Shown: piece by piece, positions 1 through 6,155 of the stretch
Layout: each line of letters begins with the position of its first letter
Position numbering within the stretch: the first letter of the stretch is position 1
Origin: Bacteroidota bacterium
GTDB lineage: Bacteria > Bacteroidota > Bacteroidia > Flavobacteriales > Flavobacteriaceae
Assembly: GCA_947468985.1 (NCBI GenBank)
Contig: CANINJ010000098.1
Span: forward strand, 1-7,001
DNA: 7,001 nucleotides
Reading direction: 5' to 3'
The notes under the pieces: model-generated
What the model was told of the DNA's origin: nothing
Databases searched by the model: none
The model's input: the letters and a program-made list of their open reading frames with translations, nothing else
Program-made: the position numbers and the translations under genes

Positions 1-248
1 AAAAACCCAGCGGATTGTGGATTTTTATCGACTTCGCTTTGTAGCATTTGAATGGTCACTTCATCTGGAACTAAATCGCCTTTGTCCATAAAGGTTTTGG
101 CCAATTGCCCCAAATCGGTATCATTCTTAATATTGTATCTAAAAATATCTCCTGTCGAAAGATGTGTTAGATTGTATTTTCCTTTTAAAAATTCAGCTTG
201 TGTGCCTTTTCCTGCACCTGGTTTTCCGAAAAGAACGATGTTAATCAT
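1..248 (-). CDS. adk: Adenylate kinase, N-terminal part (cut by left window edge)
   Basis: The minus strand starts with ATG at 248-246 and stays open to the window edge, giving 82 codons that begin MINIVLFGKPGAGKGTQAEF. This shows the P-loop (G8-K-P-G-A-G-K-G-T, binding ATP phosphates) directly after the first beta strand. Next comes the AMP-binding stretch LTHLSTGDIFR (about residues 28-38) and then the KGDLVPDEVT segment (about 57-66) that contacts AMP. Both are hallmarks of cytosolic adenylate kinase, which interconverts ATP plus AMP with two ADP. The LID and C-terminal parts lie outside the window; the family is usually about 190-215 residues. The second residue of the usual GPPGAGKGT loop is Lys here (GKPGAGKGT), which leaves the phosphate-binding GAGKGT intact. 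The gene follows fadN on the same strand after a 91-base AT-rich gap and appears to have its own promoter, so it is probably a separate transcription unit. Family assignment is firm. Confidence 0.96.
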   Translation of the reverse strand, partial: MINIVLFGKPGAGKGTQAEFLKGKYNLTHLSTGDIFRYNIKNDTDLGQLAKTFMDKGDLVPDEVTIQMLQSEVDKNPQSAGF

Positions 249-252
249 TACT

Positions 253-341
253 ATTTTAAATTTTGAATTATAAATTTTAAATTATTGGTTGAATCAAATG
301 TCTTATGGAAATTTAAAATTCAACAATTATAATTTATAATT
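253..341. repeat. AT-rich imperfect inverted/direct repeats between fadN and adk
   Basis: The spacer is built from variants of the words TTTTAAATTTTGAATT, AATTATAAATTTTAAATT and AATTATAATTTATAATT. The block at 309-323 (AAATTTAAAATTCAA) is approximately the reverse complement of parts of 254-283, so the two halves flank the central, less repetitive stretch at 284-308. There is no GC-rich hairpin with a T-tract here, so no convincing terminator for fadN is seen. The block may simply be low-complexity spacer DNA, or a dispersed intergenic repeat; one copy cannot decide between them. Confidence 0.4.
295..323 (-). promoter_or_regulatory. Candidate Bacteroidota-type promoter for adk
   Basis: Read on the minus strand, TTG (323-321) is followed after exactly 18 bases by GACATTTG (302-295). 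This differs by one base from the Bacteroidota -7 consensus TAnnTTTG, and the spacing fits the known TTG-N17-20-TAnnTTTG pattern. Transcription would begin near 288, giving an untranslated leader of about 40 bases before the adk ATG. The first T of the -7 box is replaced by G, so strength is uncertain. Seen: the words and spacing. Inferred: that they work as a promoter. Confidence 0.45.
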
Positions 342-2730
342 AATTTCTTAGCGGTTTCCCTTTAGTTAACATAAACTGAATTCTTTCCAATGTTTTTCTT
401 TCTGTGCAAAGCGACAAAAAGGCTTCTCTTTCAATATCCAATAAATATTGTTCAGATACCAATGTTGGTTCGGACAAATCGCCACCAGCCATTACATAAG
501 CTAGTTTATTGGCAATTTTCTTATCGTGTTCCGAGATATATTTTCCGGCTTCCATTTGGTCTGTTCCAACTAAGAACATTCCTAAAGCTTGTTTTCCCAA
601 AACTTTCACATCATTTCTGCGAATTGGTTGGGTGTAACCGGCTTCTGCCATTAGCAAAGCGTGTTTTTTAGCTTCAGCAATTTGACGGTCTTTGTTCACT
701 ACAACAACGTCTTTTCCGTGTTGTAAAACTCCTAAATCAAAGGCTTCATAAGCCGAAGTAGAAACTTTAGCCATCGCTACGGTCATGAAATATTCTTGTA
801 AAACATTCAATTCGACATCGTTTTTACGAAATAAATCGGATGCTCTTAAGGTCATTTCTTTCGATCCGCCACCTCCAGGAATTACGCCAACTCCAAATTC
901 AACCAAACCAATATACGTTTCTGCAGCAGCAACCACTTTATCGGCGTGCATGCTCATTTCGCAACCGCCACCCAAAGTCATTCCGTGAGGTGCTACAATT
1001 ACTGGTATTGCTGAATAACGCACGCGCATCATCGTGTCTTGAAACATTTTGATTGCCATATTCAATTCGTCATACTCTTGTTCGACTGCCATCATAAATA
1101 TCATTCCGATATTTGCTCCCACCGAAAAATTGGCTCCTTGGTTTCCAATAACCAAACCTTGATATTCTTTTTCCGATAAGTCAATTGCTTTGTTAATAGC
1201 TTGTAAAACATCACCACCAATGGTATTCATTTTCGATTGGAATTCTAAATTCAAAATTCCATCTCCCAAATCTTGGATAATTGCACCGCTATTGCTCCAT
1301 ATTTTTTTGCTTTCGCGAATGTTGTTCAGGATGATAAAGGCATCTTGTCCTGGAACTTTAGATTGCGTTTTATTTGAAATGTTGTAGAAATAAGTTGCTC
1401 CTTCTTTTACAGTATAAAAATTAGAATTTCCAGATGCCAACATTTCTTCAACCCAAGCATTTGGTTCTAAACCTTCTGCTTTCATAATTTCGATTCCTTT
1501 TTCAACGCCAATTGCATCCCAAATTTCGAAAGGCCCGTTTTCCCATCCGAAACCTGCCTTCATTGCATCGTCAATTTTATATAATTCGTCTGCTATTTCT
1601 AGAATTCTATTGGAAACATAAGCAAACATTGCAGCAAAACTTTTTCTATAGAATTCGCCTGCTTTGTCTTTTCCTTTTACTAAAACTTTGAAACGATCAA
1701 TCGGTTTATCAATAGTTTTTGTTAATTCCAATGTCGCAAATGACGCTTTTTTGGCAGCACGATATTCCAAAGTATCTAAATCCAAAGACAGAATTTCGCG
1801 TCCTTCTTTTTTGTAAAAACCTTGTCCTGTTTTGCTTCCAAGCCAATTATTTTCCATCATTTTTGTGATGAAATCAGGTAATTTGAATAATTCGTGTTGT
1901 TCGTCATTCGGACAATTTTCATAAATTCCGTTGGCAACATGAACCAAAGTATCCAATCCAACCACATCAACCGTTCTGAAAGTGGCTGATTTTGGTCTTC
2001 CAATAACAGGACCTGTTAATTTATCGACTTCTTCAATGGTTAATCCTAATTCTTTAACTAAATGAAACAAACTTTGGATTCCGAAGATTCCAATTCTGTT
2101 TCCAATAAAAGCAGGAGTATCTTTGGCAACAACCGAAGTTTTTCCCAAGAATTTTTCGCCATAAATGGTCAAGAAATCCAATACTTCAGTTGAAGTTTGT
2201 GGCCCTGGAATAATTTCGAATAATTTTAAATAGCGTGCAGGATTAAAAAAGTGGGTTCCGCAAAAGTGCTGTTGAAAATCTTCAGATCTTCCTTCGCTCA
2301 TAAAATGAATCGGAATACCAGAGGTGTTTGATGTTACTAAAGTTCCTTGTTTTCTAAATTTTTCAATTTGTTCAAAAACCATTTTTTTAATATCTAAACG
2401 TTCCACAACTACTTCAATAATCCAATCGACATTGGCAATTTTCTCCATGTCATCGGTAGTATTTCCAGTAGTAATTCGGCTTGCAAATTTTTGATTATAT
2501 ATAGGAGAAGGTTTGGATTTCAATGAATTGGCTAAATGCTCGTTTACCAAACGATTGCGAACTATTTTGCTTTCTAATGTTAAACCTTTATTGGATTCGA
2601 CTTCGGTTAGTTCCCTTGGAGCAATATCCAAAAGCAAAACTTCGACTCCGATATTAGCAAAATGGCAGGCTATTCCTGACCCCATAATTCCAGAACCAAT
2701 TACTGCAACTTTTTTTATGGTGCGTTTCAT
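340..2730 (-). CDS. fadN: Fused 3-hydroxyacyl-CoA dehydrogenase / enoyl-CoA hydratase (FadN-type)
   Basis: This 796-residue bifunctional beta-oxidation enzyme would hydrate trans-2-enoyl-CoA and then oxidise L-3-hydroxyacyl-CoA with NAD+. Domain order is dehydrogenase first: a Rossmann NAD-binding fold with GSGIMG at 12-17, the catalytic motif GTHFFNP (His160) with partner Glu172, and the C-terminal dehydrogenase domains at about 205-460, including the TGQGFYKK segment near 301-308. The crotonase domain follows at about 485-700: an oxyanion-hole stretch NFSVGANI (534-541), then LGGGCEMSMHAD with Glu591 and IGLVEFGVGVIPGGGG with Glu611. These two glutamates are the catalytic pair of active enoyl-CoA hydratases, so both activities look intact. 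The order and length match Bacillus FadN rather than E. coli FadB, where the hydratase comes first. The ATG overlaps the marR stop by one base (TAATG), so translation is probably coupled. No membrane segment or signal peptide is seen. The partner thiolase is not the next gene, which is unusual. Confidence 0.93.
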   Translation of the reverse strand: MKRTIKKVAVIGSGIMGSGIACHFANIGVEVLLLDIAPRELTEVESNKGLTLESKIVRNRLVNEHLANSLKSKPSPIYNQKFASRITTGNTTDDMEKIANVDWIIEVVVERLDIKKMVFEQIEKFRKQGTLVTSNTSGIPIHFMSEGRSEDFQQHFCGTHFFNPARYLKLFEIIPGPQTSTEVLDFLTIYGEKFLGKTSVVAKDTPAFIGNRIGIFGIQSLFHLVKELGLTIEEVDKLTGPVIGRPKSATFRTVDVVGLDTLVHVANGIYENCPNDEQHELFKLPDFITKMMENNWLGSKTGQGFYKKEGREILSLDLDTLEYRAAKKASFATLELTKTIDKPIDRFKVLVKGKDKAGEFYRKSFAAMFAYVSNRILEIADELYKIDDAMKAGFGWENGPFEIWDAIGVEKGIEIMKAEGLEPNAWVEEMLASGNSNFYTVKEGATYFYNISNKTQSKVPGQDAFIILNNIRESKKIWSNSGAIIQDLGDGILNLEFQSKMNTIGGDVLQAINKAIDLSEKEYQGLVIGNQGANFSVGANIGMIFMMAVEQEYDELNMAIKMFQDTMMRVRYSAIPVIVAPHGMTLGGGCEMSMHADKVVAAAETYIGLVEFGVGVIPGGGGSKEMTLRASDLFRKNDVELNVLQEYFMTVAMAKVSTSAYEAFDLGVLQHGKDVVVVNKDRQIAEAKKHALLMAEAGYTQPIRRNDVKVLGKQALGMFLVGTDQMEAGKYISEHDKKIANKLAYVMAGGDLSEPTLVSEQYLLDIEREAFLSLCTERKTLERIQFMLTKGKPLRN

Positions 2731-3200
2731 TATTTATTATTTTTTTGGAGAATCAAATTCTCTTTGCTATTAAAAATATTTTTTTCTTGGATTAACTCAT
2801 TTATAGTTTCTGCAACCTCAATAAAATGCTGAAATTTTTCTTCAGATATATGTTGTTTCACAGTTTCATTAAATTTTAGAACAGTATTTTTTGATAATTC
2901 TCTTTTTTCTCTACCAAAATCGGTTAAATATATTAGTACGCCACGACCATCTTCAGGATTTTTTTTTCTAATAATCAATCCTTTTTCCTCCATCGATTTT
3001 AATGTTCTAGTTAAACTGGTTGCTTCCATTCCCATTTTTGGACCTAATGATGTTGAAGGAGTACCTTTATCTTTGTCCATGCTTAATAAGGCAAAACCCG
3101 TTGCCATTGTTGCACCGTAATTTTGCGCTTCTTCATTATACATTCTGGAAACAGCTTGCCAAGTAGCTCGAAGTATATAATCTATAGTTTTATCTTTCAT
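2730..3200 (-). CDS. MarR-family transcriptional regulator
   Basis: This 156-residue winged-helix DNA-binding protein is first in the operon with the fadN-type gene. An N-terminal dimerisation helix (about 5-27) precedes the winged helix. The recognition helix lies in GMEATSLTRTLKSMEEKG (57-74), the beta wing in KNPEDGRGVLIYLT (80-93) with the family-typical Asp84-Gly-Arg86, and long C-terminal dimer helices follow (about 95-141). The last 15 residues form a charged tail. Length matches the MarR family (about 140-160). The start at 3200 is supported by a TAnnTTTG box 18 bases upstream. The operon arrangement and an upstream palindrome suggest an autorepressor of the fadN-type gene, perhaps responding to acyl-CoA or free fatty acid. 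The ligand is inference, since MarR proteins bind many small molecules. In Bacillus and E. coli the fatty-acid regulators called FadR belong to other families (TetR and GntR), so this is not an orthologue of either. Confidence 0.93.
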   Translation of the reverse strand: MKDKTIDYILRATWQAVSRMYNEEAQNYGATMATGFALLSMDKDKGTPSTSLGPKMGMEATSLTRTLKSMEEKGLIIRKKNPEDGRGVLIYLTDFGREKRELSKNTVLKFNETVKQHISEEKFQHFIEVAETINELIQEKNIFNSKENLILQKNNK

Positions 3201-3210
3201 ACCATTTTAA

Positions 3211-3225
3211 TTCTTTTCAAATATA
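3211..3225 (-). promoter_or_regulatory. Candidate promoter (-7 box) of the marR-fadN operon
   Basis: On the minus strand, TATATTTG (3225-3218) matches the Bacteroidota -7 consensus TAnnTTTG exactly. It ends 17 bases before the marR ATG (3200-3198), giving a very short leader with transcription starting near 3211. No clear TTG is present at the usual upstream distance; that position is occupied by the palindrome at 3230-3255. The promoter may therefore be weak at -33 and set mainly by the regulator. Assignment rests on the exact -7 match and position. Confidence 0.55.
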
Positions 3226-3229
3226 ATAC

Positions 3230-3255
3230 AAAATAGTATGCGTGCATAGTATTTT
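3230..3255. promoter_or_regulatory. Near-perfect palindrome, probable MarR operator
   Basis: Two 12-base arms (3230-3241 and 3244-3255) flank a 2-base centre. Eleven of 12 positions pair; the only mismatch is G3236 against G3249. The core halves read ATAGTATGC and GCATAGTAT. The element starts five bases upstream of the marR -7 box and covers the spacer and -33 region, where a bound dimer would block RNA polymerase. Size and symmetry fit the sites of MarR dimers. The CG-containing centre stands out in an otherwise almost pure AT region, so chance AT symmetry alone is an unlikely explanation. Binding is inferred, not shown. Confidence 0.6.
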
Positions 3256-3314
3256 TATATTAATTAACATATATTAATAAATGTTTGATTATGATTTAAT
3301 GAATGCAAAATGAT

Positions 3315-3322
3315 TACATTTG
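3315..3322 (+). promoter_or_regulatory. Candidate promoter (-7 box) of the histidine kinase-regulator operon
   Basis: TACATTTG matches TAnnTTTG exactly on the plus strand. Transcription would start near 3328, about 30 bases before the ATG at 3359. No TTG lies at the expected upstream spacing; the nearest, 3285-3287, is 27 bases away, which is too far. Two TGATTA words (3286-3291 and 3311-3316) precede or abut the box and could be activator contacts, but this is speculative. The box overlaps a TTG codon (3320-3322) in the kinase frame, which argues against that TTG being the start. Confidence 0.45.
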
Positions 3323-3358
3323 GAAAATTATATTAAAACACCAAAATACTTCTATTAT

Positions 3359-5104
3359 ATGCCGAAGATTTATTATACCTTAATAATAATTTTATTATTA
3401 TTAAATTCTTCTTTTTTATATTCCCAGCATGGGAAAACTACTGTCGATTTTAAAACCACATTAAAATTAAAGAGTATTGAATATAAAAGAGAAATATATT
3501 TTGTAAAAGCACAGTCGTTTTTTGAAGAAAAAGTTTGGGATTCTACTTTGATTTATTCTATGAAACAATTAAATTCTTCTAATTGCCCGATTGAATTAAT
3601 AAATTATTGTCATTATTTCCGGGGTAGTGCATTTAACAGAAAAAAACTTTATTATGCAGCCGAAAATGAATTTTTATCCATTCCAAAAACATTTGAATTT
3701 GATTATAAAGTAAAAATTCAATTGGGCGGTATTTATTTAGCTTTACTTGAAAATAGTAAAGCATTATTTTATTATATAGATATTGAAAAGCATTATCTCG
3801 AAAAGCTTAATTATCAGTTATTAAGTACTTTATATAATAATATTGGGTTATGTTATTTAAATGAAAAGAAATTTGATAAAGCAGAATTCTATTTGTTTAA
3901 AAACCAAGAATTGACTTTAGCAAAAAAAGACACATTTGCCATTTTGTATTCTTATGAATCGGTTGCTAATTTATTTTATGAACAAAATAAAATGGAGAAG
4001 GCAAAGATTTATTTTAAAAAAGCATACCAATTAGCTTTGAAAACAAAGGATTTCAATTTTAAAAAAACAGCTGCTGGAAATATGGCTGAAATTGAATTGG
4101 ATCATAAAAATTATTCAAAAGCTTTAGATTACAGACTAGAATTTGAAAAATGGAATGATTCAATAAACGATCAAAATGTTATATGGGCAACTGCGGATTT
4201 TGAAAAAAAGTATGCTGTTGGTGAAAAACAAAAACAGATAAAAGTTTTAGAAGTTGAAAATAACGCAAAAATTATTCAGAGAAATAATTTTATAATTTCA
4301 TCAATTTTGCTCTTTATACTTCTAATTACAGGTGTTATTCTATTGATTCAAAAAAATAAAATAAATAAAATAATACTTTTACAAAAAGCTGAATTAGCTG
4401 AATTAAACGCAAATAAAGACAAACTTTTTTCTATTGTAAGTCATGATTTGCGATCTTCTGTAAACGCATTAAAAATAAGTAATTTCAATCTGTTAGAGAA
4501 CTTAGAATCCAAAAAATATTCTGAATTAGATAAATTACTTCAAGATAATAGTGCAATTACAAATGGGTCTTATAATTTATTAGATAATTTACTTAATTGG
4601 GCTTTATTACAAACTAAGCAATTGTATTTTCAAAAAGAACCTTTGCATTTATTGTCAATAGTACAGCAAGTAGAATTCAATTACAGACCGTTAATGTTGA
4701 ATAAGAATATCAATTTTCAGATTGATATTCCTAAATCAATTTATGTTTTTGCCGATTTAGATTCTATAAAAATCATTTTAAGAAATGTTTTAGATAATGC
4801 TATAAAATTTTCTAAAGATGATGGAAAAATATCAATTTATATAAGACCTTCAGAGGATAAATATCTTCATTTAGTTATTGAGGATTTAGGATTAGGAATG
4901 CAAGAAATCACAAGATTAGAATTATTAAAAGAAACTTTATTATTATCAAAAAAAGAAAATGCTGAAGCCATTGGTTCGGGATTGGGATTGTACTTATGTA
5001 AAGAAATCATACGTAAAAACGGTGGTCAATTAGATATTGAAAGTACAGTTGATGTTGGAACAAAAATGATTTTAATACTTCCTAAATTCGCTCAAAATGG
5101 ATAG
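3359..5104 (+). CDS. TPR-containing membrane sensor histidine kinase
   Basis: The preferred start is the ATG at 3359 (581 residues). The frame is open from a TTG at 3320, but that TTG lies inside a -7 promoter box, and the ATG places a clean signal peptide at the N terminus (lysine, hydrophobic core, then LYS-Q, probable cleavage near residue 22). A helical sensor region of about 24-305 contains recognisable TPR units, clearest at about 158-191, 195-231 and 235-267. One membrane span follows at about 311-330, then a short coiled coil. The HisKA domain carries SIVSHDLRSS with the phospho-acceptor His362. The ATPase domain has the N box NVLDNAIKF (Asn480), G1 DLGLGM (Asp509) and G2 GSGLGLYLCKEI (539 onward), so it should be active. 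The usual Pro after LRS is Ser here. Predicted topology puts the TPRs outside the cytoplasm. It would phosphorylate the overlapping LytTR regulator. The signal sensed is unknown. The gene is much more AT-rich than the enzyme genes around it. Confidence 0.93.
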   Translation: MPKIYYTLIIILLLLNSSFLYSQHGKTTVDFKTTLKLKSIEYKREIYFVKAQSFFEEKVWDSTLIYSMKQLNSSNCPIELINYCHYFRGSAFNRKKLYYAAENEFLSIPKTFEFDYKVKIQLGGIYLALLENSKALFYYIDIEKHYLEKLNYQLLSTLYNNIGLCYLNEKKFDKAEFYLFKNQELTLAKKDTFAILYSYESVANLFYEQNKMEKAKIYFKKAYQLALKTKDFNFKKTAAGNMAEIELDHKNYSKALDYRLEFEKWNDSINDQNVIWATADFEKKYAVGEKQKQIKVLEVENNAKIIQRNNFIISSILLFILLITGVILLIQKNKINKIILLQKAELAELNANKDKLFSIVSHDLRSSVNALKISNFNLLENLESKKYSELDKLLQDNSAITNGSYNLLDNLLNWALLQTKQLYFQKEPLHLLSIVQQVEFNYRPLMLNKNINFQIDIPKSIYVFADLDSIKIILRNVLDNAIKFSKDDGKISIYIRPSEDKYLHLVIEDLGLGMQEITRLELLKETLLLSKKENAEAIGSGLGLYLCKEIIRKNGGQLDIESTVDVGTKMILILPKFAQNG

Positions 5105-5843
5105 AATTAATGTCTTGATTATTGAAGATTTGTTAATAGAAAGTGAACCATTAGTAAAAACACTTTTGGCTAATAATTATAATGTTGTAGGTGTTGCAAC
5201 AAATTTTAAAGATGCTATTGAATTGTTTTTTAAATCAAAAGTAGATGTCTTAATTATTGATATTTTTCTTGGTGGAATACCAGATGGAATAGCTTTTGCA
5301 GAAAACATTACTCTAATTCCAAATGCATTAAAACCTTTTGTATTTCTATCAAACTCAAGGGATCGTCAAATTTTTGAAAGAGCGAAATTAACTCGTCCTT
5401 TTAGTTTTTTAATGAAACCATTCAATGAATTAGAAATTTTGTATGCAATTGAAATAGCTGTTGAAAAATTTTATAATCAAGTAAATATATTTTCAAATGA
5501 TGAACAAAGTGCAGTAATTAGCGAGGAATATCTCTATATTAAGAAGAATAATTCCCTTAAAAAAGTATTAGTAAGCGCCATTTTATATATTAAAGTTGAG
5601 GAACGTTATTGCAAAGTTATTACAGAAAATGAATCTTTCATGATACTTATCTCTTTAATTAAAATATCGGAGCTATTAGATTCAAAAATTTTCATACAAA
5701 CAAGTAGAAATACTATAGTAAATACACTTAAAATAATTGAAATCGTTTTAGGTGATAATCTTATCATTCTTGAAGGAAAGCATAATGTTGTATTGAATGA
5801 TAATTATAAAGATTTTACTAAAAAATTCAATATTTTAAAATAA
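5097..5843 (+). CDS. LytTR-family response regulator (LytR/AlgR type)
   Basis: This 248-residue protein has two domains. The receiver (about 4-122) has the acidic pair Glu10-Asp11, phospho-acceptor Asp55 in VLIIDIFLGG, switch Ser85 in FLSNS, and the conserved Lys107 in FLMKPFN, so all residues needed for phosphorylation are present. After a linker, a LytTR DNA-binding domain (about 142-246) shows the typical opening AILYIKVEERYCKVIT (161-176) and the FIQTSRNTIVNTLKI segment (199-213), which matches the family pattern F.R.HRS.IVN. LytTR proteins bind paired direct repeats of about 9 bases, usually upstream of a promoter. Its ATG overlaps the kinase stop by 8 bases (ATGGATAG), so the pair is co-translated and almost certainly cognate. 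Targets are not visible; autoregulation or control of adjacent genes is possible. Like the kinase, it is strongly AT-rich. Confidence 0.94.
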   Translation: MDRINVLIIEDLLIESEPLVKTLLANNYNVVGVATNFKDAIELFFKSKVDVLIIDIFLGGIPDGIAFAENITLIPNALKPFVFLSNSRDRQIFERAKLTRPFSFLMKPFNELEILYAIEIAVEKFYNQVNIFSNDEQSAVISEEYLYIKKNNSLKKVLVSAILYIKVEERYCKVITENESFMILISLIKISELLDSKIFIQTSRNTIVNTLKIIEIVLGDNLIILEGKHNVVLNDNYKDFTKKFNILK

Positions 5844-6083
5844 ATAGTATTACCAATTAAATTATTTTCAGAATTCGCCCTTCATAAATAGCCTTTCATG
5901 ACAGTAAAAGTCAACTTAATGACATTTATTTTATAAATTATTTTTCTTATAAATACCTTCGTTTTATAGAAATCAATAAATATCATTTAATCAATAAACC
6001 TAAGTTTATTTATCAAAGATTATCTTGATTGTTTAGAAAATAAATGCTTAATAAAATTGGTTTAGTTATTATTAAGTTGTTTG
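5844..6083. other. AT-rich noncoding stretch between convergent genes
   Basis: No credible gene is seen on either strand; the longest ATG-started frame noticed (5898-5936) has 12 codons and no supporting signal. There is a 10-base direct repeat AATCAATAAA (5971-5980 and 5989-5998), and the second copy runs into a 7-bp stem AATAAAC/GTTTATT (5993-5999 and 6004-6010). TAAGTTTA at 6001-6008 is one base off a -7 box but has no TTG at a suitable distance upstream. The stretch is best read as the long 3' untranslated tail of the response-regulator transcript or neutral spacer; a small RNA cannot be excluded. Confidence 0.5.
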
Positions 6084-6111
6084 TTAAATACACTTGTATT
6101 TAATGTTTTTT
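6084..6111 (+). terminator. Perfect AT-rich palindrome followed by a T-run
   Basis: TTAAATACA (6084-6092) and TGTATTTAA (6095-6103) are exact inverted copies around a 2-base centre, followed by TG and six T (6106-6111). As RNA it would fold to an 8-bp stem with an ACUU loop and a U-tract, which has the shape of a weak intrinsic terminator for the two-component operon. The stem has only two G-C pairs, so stability is low. A DNA-binding site for a dimeric protein is an alternative reading. Confidence 0.35.
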
Positions 6112-6145
6112 AAGACTCTCAAATCGGGGGATTCCGAGAGTCTTA
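6111..6145 (+). terminator. Long hairpin with 10-bp perfect stem
   Basis: TAAGACTCTC (6111-6120) pairs perfectly with GAGAGTCTTA (6136-6145). Inside, AATC (6122-6125) can pair with GATT (6130-6133) around a GGGG loop, leaving small bulges. On the plus strand it is followed by TTTATTAATT, only a moderate T-tract; on the minus strand it is followed by A-rich DNA, so termination is more plausible for the plus-strand operon. The G-run in an AT-rich spacer is distinctive. Confidence 0.5.
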
Positions 6146-6155
6146 TTTATTAATT

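Noticed and set aside
52..273. Plus-strand open frame of 73 codons
   Set aside because: It lies antisense to the clear adk coding sequence; the protein has no recognisable pattern and is a shadow frame.
390..2773. Several plus-strand open frames of 65-93 codons at 390, 785, 840, 1190 and 2513
   Set aside because: All are antisense to the fadN-type gene or to the marR end, and their products look like reversed coding noise with no domain.
3257..3278. Repeated ATATTAAT words as a second operator
   Set aside because: Pure A/T words in a nearly pure A/T stretch; chance is the simpler explanation.
5871..5882. GAATTCGCCCTT, identical to the arm of a common TA-cloning vector
   Set aside because: Only these 12 bases match; flanking DNA on both sides is native-looking AT-rich sequence with no mirrored arm, so a chance match is more likely than vector contamination. 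A vector screen of the read data would settle it.
5898..5936. Tiny 12-codon frame after the response regulator
   Set aside because: Too short, with no start signal or conservation evidence; length is as expected by chance.
6001..6145. Possible small RNA gene starting from TAAGTTTA and ending at the hairpins
   Set aside because: The -7-like box has one mismatch and no TTG at a suitable distance upstream, so there is not enough support to call an RNA gene.
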